Positions 55,822 through 64,000 of a DNA stretch of 64,000 nucleotides are shown piece after piece. Origin of the DNA: Urophycis tenuis (lineage: Eukaryota > Chordata > Actinopteri > Gadiformes > Phycidae). Position numbers and translations under genes: made by a program. A model generated the notes under the pieces. That model was given only the letters and a program-made list of their open reading frames with translations. It had not been told where the DNA came from and did not search any database. Positions within the stretch are counted from its first letter, which is position 1; each line of letters starts with the position of its first letter. Where the stretch lies: the NCBI GenBank assembly GCA_036785325.1, contig JAXIVH010000037.1, positions 3,156,689 through 3,220,688 of the forward strand, in the 5' to 3' direction.

Positions 55822-58606
55822 TTCGTTAGAGTTATCTCGATGACCCCCCCCCACCTCATCCAACGACTCGGTAGTTGAATAGGGGATCAAAGGCAGTTGC
55901 ACTCGCCAATATCTAGTCATCCGCAGCTCTCTTTTCCCATATTACCAAGAATGAAGTAAAACGAAATGGTTATCTGTCTTGTTGTGATATAACCGCTGAT
56001 TTGGAGATATAGACTTGTTTTTCCTTTTCCCAAAGGTTTTCTTTGTTCCAAGATGGAGGTCAATCTAGTTTGATTGAAGGTACTTCCAATGCATTGGTAT
56101 ATTTACTTATTTGAATAAAGACGAGTCACAGCTGGAGTGAGACTTTTCTTTTCCATTTCTATTTTAGTATAAACGTGCTATCGAAATATTAGGACACGTC
56201 ATCAGTAGTGGACCCTGGGATCATAGGGTGTTTCTGGCCATTGTCACTATACACCCTCACCCAAGGGAGGCCCCCCCGAGAGTGATCAATTCTCAAGGTG
56301 TGTCGTTTCCGAAATGGAATTGGTATTGGGTTTAAGCTTTTTTAGGAGTGATCATTTGTTGAGGTAACGTCGAGGTAAGTAAAGGTAAGTAAAACACTTT
56401 TTAGGATACATTGTTTTGGTTATGGAGAGGAGGGGGCACATACTTACCCCCTGACCAGCACAAACCAGTTGTTAACACCGCTAGGTAGCCCTGGTTTGGC
56501 CAATCAGGGCCGGAGCTTGGTTCTTGTCCTCTGTTGGGTCCAGATGAACTAGCAGAAAACTGGGGTCACGAAGGACCGAGGCCAGCCGTGACAAAGCACT
56601 GCCTCCACGGTCCCCCAATGCAGCTATCCTCAGCGATGGGTGTCCAGACCTAGGAAAGACCAAGACCAGCCCCGACCAGCGGTGCCTTCCCAGTCGGTCC
56701 CAGGGTAGGAAAGGCCAAGGCCAGCCGCGACTAAGCACTGCCTCCCTGGCCCCTCCAGGACCCCATGCCGAACAGCCTGTTAATAACAATTCCTGTGCCC
56801 CATACACCGCGCGACTACAGAGATTGTGTAGGAAGTTGACCTTAGAGAAGACTCAATGGCTTACTTTCCTCACCCAAAACAACAATTTCTTGGGGTAGTC
56901 TATTCTCGCCGTAGGTACTTCGGTAATGGGTTTTTTTGTGAAAAGTTTTCCGGATGAAATGCATGCTGGGTAATTGTCTTCTTCCTCCAATATGTCAAGT
57001 GTAGGTTAAGGTTAGGGTAGATTTAGGGGTAGAGTTAGCAGTTAACCTTAACGTTAGGTTTGATGTAAATGGGAGGGGTTGCGGTTAGGGTTAAGGTTAG
57101 GGCTGAGGTTAGGGTTAGGTATAAGGTTACGGTTTAGGGTTAAGGTTAGGGTTAAGGTTAGGGTTACGGTTAGGGCTAAGGTTAGGGCTAAGGTTAGAGC
57201 AAGGGTTAGGGTTAGCGTTACGGTTAGGGTAAGGTTAGGGTTAGGGTTAGAGGTTAGGGGTTAGGGGTTAGGGTTAAGATGAGGGCTGAGGTTAGGGTTA
57301 GGGTTAGGGCTGAGGTTAGGGTTAGGTTTAAGGTTAGGGATAAGGTTAGGGTTGGGGTTACGGCTGAGATTGGGGTTAAGGTTAGGGTTGAGGTTAGGGT
57401 TAGTGTTATGGATAAGGTTAGGTTAAGTGTTAGGGCCAAGGTTAGGGTTAAGGTTATGGTTAAGATTAGGGTTAGGGCTAGAATTAGGGTTAGGGCTAAG
57501 GTTAGGGTTAGGGTTATGGCTGAGGTTAGGGTTAAGGTTAGGTTTGAGGTTAGTGTTAAGGTTAGGGCCAAGGTTAGGGTTAGGGTTAAGGTTAGGGTTA
57601 GGGCTAAGGTTAGGGTTAGGGTTATGGCTGAGGCTAGGGTTAGGGCTAAAGTTAGGGCAAAGGTTAGAGTTAGGGTTAGCGTTAGAGTTAGGGTAGGGTT
57701 AGTGTTGGAGGTTAGGGTAGGCTTAGGGTTAGAGTTAGAGTAGGGGTTAGGGTTAGAGTTAGAGTAGGGGTTAGGGTTAGTGTTAAGGCTAAGGTTAGGG
57801 GTTGAGGTTAGTGTTAAGATTAGGGCCAAGGTAAGGGTTAGTGTTAGGGTTGAGTTAGGGTTAGGGCTAAGGTTAGGCCTATGGTTAGGGTTGGGGTTGA
57901 GGTTATCCCTAGGGTTAGAGTTAGAGCTAGAGATTGAGTAAGGTAGAGTCAAGGTGAGACAGTCTGTACGGACTGAACTCACCCCCGCCGGATCGGGCTA
58001 GTACACTCTATCTCCCACAACTCCCTCATTTCCATGAGGGAAGACAGGGGAGAAGAGATGGGAGGAGTATATATATTTAATATATATTTTTTTAGTAAAT
58101 AAATACATCGAGAGACTCACAGCTGGAGTGGGTTTTAATCTTTGTATTCAAGGTTGTTCCTCCTCTTTTGATTCCTCGCTGGTGGTGCGTCGTCTCCACC
58201 TAGTGGTCGTTTTGTGAAGAAGAGTTATAGAAATAGAAATAGAAATACTCTATTGTTCCCAGGTTGGGAAATTGCATTAATAGGTAAGTAATAATAATAA
58301 TAACAATAATAATAGGTAATTGCAATAGTTGGTAAGGTAATCTATATTTAATTTATTTATTTATATTTGTATATTTATTTAGTCTATTTATTTATTCATT
58401 TTTGTTTATTTATTTATTTAGATAAAGAGGATCACAGCTGGAGTGAGTTTTTAGTCTTTGTGTTAAAGGCTGGTTGCCTTCTTTTGATTCTTCAGTGGTG
58501 GTCCATCGCCTCCATCTAGTGGTCGTTTTGTGAATAACAGTTGGTAAGGTAATATAAATGGGTTGTGTAGAGAGCCCGTTCTTTCGATGGCCCTGGCTCG
58601 GTTAGG
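55822..58606 (+). repeat. Macrosatellite unit 19, long (2,785 bp)
   Basis: Core 55822-57002, telomere-like block from 57003, L module (711-bp allele) 57896-58606. It is equivalent both to unit 16 (7,622 bp to the left) and to unit 9 (24,927 bp to the left). Confidence 0.95.
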
Positions 58607-60655
58607 TTCGTTAGAGTTATCTCGATGACCCCCCCCACCTCATCCAACGACTCGGTAGTTGAATAGGGGATCAAAGGCAGTTGCACTCGCCAATATCTAG
58701 TCATCCGCAGCTCTCTTTTCCCATATTACCAAGAATGAAGTAAAACGAAATGGTTATCTGTCTTGTTGTGATATAACCGCTGATTTGGAGATATAGACTT
58801 GTTTTTCCTTTTCCCAAAGGTTTTCTTTGTTCCAAGATGAAGGTCAATCTAGTTTGATTGAAGGTACTTCCAATGCATTGGTATATTTACTTATTTGAAT
58901 AAAGACGAGTCACAGCTGGAGTGAGACTTTTCTTTTCCATTTCTATTTTAGTATAAACGTGCTATCGAAATATTAGGACACGTCATCAGTAGTGGACCCT
59001 GGGATCATAGGGTGTTTCTGGCCATTGTCACTATACACCCTCACCCAAGGGAGGCCCCCCCGAGAGTGATCAATTCTCAAGGTGTGTCGTTTCCGAAATG
59101 GAATTGGTATTGGGTTTAAGCTTTTTTAGGAGTGATCATTTGTTGAGGTAACGTCGAGGTAAGTAAAGGTAAGTAAAACACTTTTTAGGATACATTGTTT
59201 TGGTTATGGAGAGGAGGGGGCACATACTTACCCCCTGACCAGCACAAACCAGTTGTTAACACCGCTAGGTAGCCCTGGTTTGGCCAATCAGGGCCGGAGC
59301 TTGGTTCTTGTCCTCTGTTGGGTCCAGATGAACTAGCAGAAAACTGGGGTCACGAAGGACCGAGGCCAGCCGTGACAAAGCACTGCCTCCACGGTCCCCC
59401 AATGCAGCTATCCTCAGCGATGGGTGTCCAGACCTAGGAAAGACCAAGACCAGCCCCGACCAGCGGTGCCTTCCCAGTCGGTCCCAGGGTAGGAAAGGCC
59501 AAGGCCAGCCGCGACTAAGCACTGCCTCCCTGGCCCCTCCAGGACCCCATGCCGAACAGCCTGTTAATAACAATTCCTGTGCCCCATACACCGCGCGACT
59601 ACAGAGATTGTGTAGGAAGTTGACCTTAGAGAAGACTCAATGGCTTACTTTCCTCACCCAAAACAACAATTTCTTGGGGTAGTCTATTCTCGCCGTAGGT
59701 ACTTCGGTAATGGGTTTTTTTGTGAAAAGTTTTCCGGATGAAATGCATGCTGGGTAATTGTCTTCTTCCTCCAATATGTCAAGTGTAGGTTAAGGTTAGG
59801 GTAGATTTAGGGGTAGAGTTAGCATTTAACCTTAACGTTAGGTTTGAAGTAAATGGGAGGGGTTGCGGTTAGGGTTAAGGTTAGGGCTGAGGTTAGGGTT
59901 AGGTATAAGGTTACGGTTTAGGGTTAAGGTTAGGGTTAAGGTTAGGGTTACGGTTAGGGCTAAGGTTAGGGCTAAGGTTAGAGTAAGGGTTAGGGTTAGC
60001 GTTACGGTTAGGGTAAGGTTAGGGTTAGGGTTAGAGGTTAGGGGTTAGGGGTTAGGGTTAAGATGAGGGCTGAGGTTAGGGTTAGGTTTAAGGTTAGGGA
60101 TAAGGTTAGGGTTGGGGTTACGGCTGAGATTGGGGTTAAGGTTAGGGTTGAGGTTAGGGTTAGTGTTATGGATAAGGTTAGGTTAAGTGTTAGGGCCAAG
60201 GTTAGGGTTAAGGTTATGGTTAAGATTAGGGTTAGGGCTAGAATTAGGGTTAGGGCTAAGGTTAGGGTTAGGGTTATGGCTGAGGTTAGGGTTAAGGTTA
60301 GGTTTGAGGTTAGTGTTAAGGTTAGGGCCAAGGTTAGGGTTAGGGTTAAGGTTAGGGTTAGGGCTAAGGTTAGGGTTAGGGTTATGGCTGAGGCTAGGGT
60401 TAGGGCTAAAGTTAGGGCAAAGGTTAGAGTTAGGGTTAGCGTTAGAGTTAGGGTAGGGTTAGTGTTGGAGGTTAGGGTAGGCTTAGGGTTAGAGTTAGAG
60501 TAGGGGTTAGGGTTAGAGTTAGAGTAAGGGTTAGGGTTAGTGTTAAGGCTAAGGTTAGGGGTTGAGGTTAGTGTTAAGATTAGGGCCAAGGTAAGGGTTA
60601 GTGTTAGGGTTGAGTTAGGGTTAGGGCTAAGGTTAGGCCTATGGTTAGGGTTGGG
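58607..60655 (+). repeat. Macrosatellite unit 20, short (2,049 bp)
   Basis: Core 58607-59786 and telomere-like block 59787-60655. It matches unit 10 at the 24,927-bp offset, with one private change: GAGTTAGCATTTAACC instead of GAGTTAGCAGTTAACC near 59820. Confidence 0.95.
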
Positions 60656-62728
60656 TTCGTTAGAGTTATCTCGATGACCCCCCCCACCTCATCCAACGAC
60701 TCGGTAGTTGAATAGGGGATCAAAGGCAGTTGCACTCGCCAATATCTAGTCATCCGCAGCTCTCTTTTCCCATATTACCAAGAATGAAGTAAAACGAAAT
60801 GGTTATCTGTCTTGTTGTGATATAACCGCTGATTTGGAGATATAGACTTGTTTTTCCTTTTCCCAAAGGTTTTCTTTGTTCCAAGATGGAGGTCAATCTA
60901 GTTTGATTGAAGGTACTTCCAATGCATTGGTATATTTACTTATTTGAATAAAGACGAGTCACAGCTGGAGTGAGACTTTTCTTTTCCATTTCTATTTGAG
61001 TATAAACGTGCTATCGAAATATTAGGACACGTCATCAGTAGTGGACCCTGGGATCATAGGGTGTTTCTGGCCATTGTCACTATACACCCTCACCCAAGGG
61101 AGGCCCCCCCGAGAGTGATCAATTCTCAAGGTGTGTCGTTTCCGAAATGGAATTGGTATTGGGTTTAAGCTTTTTTAGGAGTGATCATTTGTTGAGGTAA
61201 CGTCGAGGTAAGTAAAGGTAAGTAAAACACTTTTTAGGATACATTGTTTTGGTTATGGAGAGGAGGGGGCACATACTTACCCCCTGACCAGCACAAACCA
61301 GTTGTTAACACCGCTAGGTAGCCCTGGTTTGGCCAATCAGGGCCGGAGCTTGGTTCTTGTCCTCTGTTGGGTCCAGATGAACTAGCAGAAAACTGGGGTC
61401 ACGAAGGACCGAGGCCAGCCGTGACAAAGCACTGCCTCCACGGTCCCCCAATGCAGCTATCCTCAGCGATGGGTGTCCAGACCTAGGAAAGACCAAGACC
61501 AGCCCCGACCAGCGGTGCCTTCCCAGTCGGTCCCAGGGTAGGAAAGGCCAAGGCCAGCCGCGACTAAGCACTGCCTCCCTGGCCCCTCCAGGACCCCATG
61601 CCGAACAGCCTGTTAATAACAATTCCTGTGCCCCATACACCGCGCGACTACAGAGATTGTGTAGGAAGTTGACCTTAGAGAAGACTCAATGGCTTACTTT
61701 CCTCACCCAAAACAACAATTTCTTGGGGTAGTCTATTCTCGCCGTAGGTACTTCGGTAATGGGTTTTTTTGTGAAAAGTTTTCCGGATGAAATGCATGCT
61801 GGGTAATTGTCTTCTTCCTCCAATATGTCAAGTGTAGGTTAAGGTTAGGGTAGATTTAGGGGTAGAGTTAGCAGTTAACCTTAACGTTAGGTTTGAAGTA
61901 AATGGGAGGGGTTACGGTTAGGGTTAAGGTTAGGGCTGAGGTTAGGGTTAGGTATAAGGTTACGGTTTAGGGTTAAGGTTAGGGTTAAGGTTAGGGTTAC
62001 GGTTAGGGCTAAGGTTAGGGCTAAGGTTAGAGTAAGGGTTAGGGTTAGCGTTACGGTTAGGGTAAGGTTAGGGTTAGGGTTAGAGGTTAGGGGTTAGGGG
62101 TTAGGGTTAAGATGAGGGCTGAGGTTAGGGTTAAGGTTAGGGCTGAGGTTAGGGTTAGGTTTAAGGTTAGGGATAAGGATAGGGTTGAGGTTACGGCTGA
62201 GATTGGGGTTAAGGTTAGGGTTGAGGTTAGGGTTAGTGTTATGGATAAGGTTAGGTTAAGTGTTAGGGCCAAGGTTAGGGTTAAGGTTATGGTTAAGATT
62301 AGGGTTAGGGCTAGAATTAGGGTTAGGGCTAAGGTTAGGGTTAGGGTTATGGCTGAGGTTAGGGTTAAGGTTAGGTTTGAGGTTAGTGTTAAGGTTAGGG
62401 CCAAGGTTAGGGTTAGGGTTAAGGTTAGGGTTAGGGCTAAGGTAAGGGTTAGGGTTATGGCTGAGGCTAGGGTTAGGGCTAAAGTTAGGGCAAAGGTTAG
62501 AGTTAGGGTTAGCGTTAGAGTTAGGGTAGGGTTAGTGTTGGAGGTTAGGGTAGGCTTAGGGTTAGAGTTAGAGTAGGGGTTAGGGTTAGAGTTAGAGTAG
62601 GGCTTAGGGTTAGTGTTAAGGCTAAGGTTAGGGGTTGAGGTTAGTGTTAAGATTAGGGCCAAGGTAAGGGTTAGTGTTAGGGTTGAGTTAGGGTTAGGGC
62701 TAAGGTTAGGCCTATGGTTAGGGTTGGG
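60656..62728 (+). repeat. Macrosatellite unit 21, short (2,073 bp)
   Basis: Core 60656-61835 and telomere-like block 61836-62728. It matches unit 11 at the 24,927-bp offset, including GGGGTTACGG and GATAGGGTTGAGG. Confidence 0.95.
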
Positions 62729-64000
62729 TTCGTTAGAGTTATCTCGATGACCCCCCCCACCTCATCCAACGACTCGGTAGTTGAATAGGGGATCAAAGGC
62801 AGTTGCACTCGCCAATATCTAGTCATCCGCAGCTCTCTTTTCCCATATTACCAAGAATGAAGTAAAACGAAATGGTTATCTGTCTTGTTGTGATATAACC
62901 GCTGATTTGGAGATATAGACTTGTTTTTCCTTTTCCCAAAGGTTTTCTTTGTTCCAAGATGAAGGTCAATCTTGTTTGATTGAAGGTACTTCCAATGCAT
63001 TGGTATATTTACTTATTTGAATAAAGACGAGTCACAGCTGGAGTGAGACTTTTCTATTCAATTTCTATTTGAGTATAAACGTGCTATCGAAATATTAGGA
63101 CACGTCATCAGTAGTGGACCCTGGGATCATAGGGTGTTTCTGGCCATTGTCACTATACACCCTCACCCAAGGGAGGCCCCCCCGAGAGTGATCAATTCTC
63201 AAGGTGTGTCGTTTCCGAAATGGAATTGGTATTGGGTTTAAGCTTTTTTAGGAGTGATCATTTGTTGAGGTAACGTTGAGGTAAGTAAAGGTAAGTAAAA
63301 CACTTTTTAGGATACATTGTTTTGGTTATGGAGAGGAGGGGGCACATACTTACCCCCTGACCAGCACAAACCAGTTGTTAACACCGCTAGGTAGCCCTGG
63401 TTTGGCCAATCAGGGCCGGAGCTTGGTTCTTGTCCTCTGTTGGGTCCAGATGAACTAGCAGAAAACTGGGGTCACGAAGGACCGAGGCCAGCCGTGACAA
63501 AGCACTGCCTCCACGGTCCCCCAATGCAGCTATCCTCAGCGATGGGTGTCCAGACCTAGGAAAGACCAAGACCAGCCCCGACCAGCGGTGCCTTCCCAGT
63601 CGGTCCCAGGGTAGGAAAGGCCAAGGCCAGCCGCGACTAAGCACTGCCTCCCTGGCCCCTCCAGGACCCCATGCCGAACAGCCTGTTAATAACAATTCCT
63701 GTGCCCCATACACCGCGCGACTACAGAGATTGTGTAGGAAGTTGACCTTAGAGAAGACTCAATGGCTTACTTTCCTCACCCAAAACAACAATTTCTTGGG
63801 GTAGTCTATTCTCGCCGTAGGTACTTCGGTAATGGGTTTTTTTGTGAAAAGTTTTCCGGATGAAATGCATGCTGGGTAATTGTCTTCTTCCTCCAATATG
63901 TCAAGTGTAGGTTAAGGTTAGGGTAGATTTAGGGGTAGAGTTAGCAGTTAACCTTAACGTTAGGTTTGAAGTAAATGGGAGGGGTTGCGGTTAGGGTTAA
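62729..64000 (+). repeat. Macrosatellite unit 22, cut by the window end
   Basis: Core 62729-63908 and the first 92 bases of the telomere-like block (from 63909). It carries the private core variants of unit 12 (CAATCTTGTTTG, TCTATTCAATTTC, AACGTTGAGG). The array evidently continues past the window. Confidence 0.95.

Noticed and set aside
12791..64000. Active telomere end
   Set aside because: The hexamers are degenerate, the core interrupts them every 2-3 kb, and no long pure (TTAGGG)n run is present. The window could still be subtelomeric.

Overview
The window holds almost nothing but tandem repeats, and I can support no intact protein-coding gene. It looks like eukaryotic heterochromatin, probably from a vertebrate. 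The evidence is the degenerate TTAGGG-type (vertebrate telomere motif) blocks, the long (CA)n/(TA)n microsatellites, consensus splice-site-like sequences, and a broken frame that resembles, from memory, transposon-derived proteins common in teleost fish. A teleost subtelomeric or pericentromeric region is my best guess; species and chromosome position cannot be read from the sequence.

Region 1 (1-12428) is a satellite with a 214-bp monomer. About 49 monomers are present, all in the same orientation, with nested higher-order repeats: a 2.25-kb block at the left edge, a 1,926-bp nine-monomer duplication near 3.9-6.7 kb, and a 1,070-bp five-monomer repeat at 9.9-12.2 kb. One monomer (9481-9670) is only 190 bp long. 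A non-satellite segment of about 985 bp interrupts the satellite twice (21-1005 and 2273-3259). It carries a proline-rich open stretch behind an acceptor-like site, a 260-bp exon-like stretch that is open except for one in-frame TGA and ends on a consensus donor, and a (CA)n/(TA)n microsatellite.

Region 2 (12447-64000) is a different tandem array, a macrosatellite with units of about 2.05 kb (short, S) or 2.76-2.79 kb (long, L). Each unit is a unique core of about 1.18 kb followed by 0.8-0.9 kb of degenerate telomere-like repeat with the G-rich strand always on the + strand. L units add a module of about 700 bp (alleles of 702 and 711 bp). Counting from the core start there are one partial unit at the left, 20 full units, one rearranged mini-unit with a perfect foldback hairpin (18210-19148), and a final unit cut by the window edge. 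Diagnostic variants and exact spacings show that blocks of several units were copied together, with offsets of 5,752, 7,622 and 24,927 bp. An inverted 19-nt scrap of the 214-bp satellite sits at the boundary between the two arrays (12428-12446).

The many open frames in region 2 (Val/Arg/Lys-rich on +, Thr/Leu/Asn/Pro-rich on -) follow from hexamer repeats that rarely make stops, so I do not annotate them as genes. The same holds for a 108-codon minus-strand frame in every core. The interest of the window lies in its repeat architecture: a telomere-like, strand-oriented macrosatellite amplified in multi-unit blocks directly beside an unrelated satellite.
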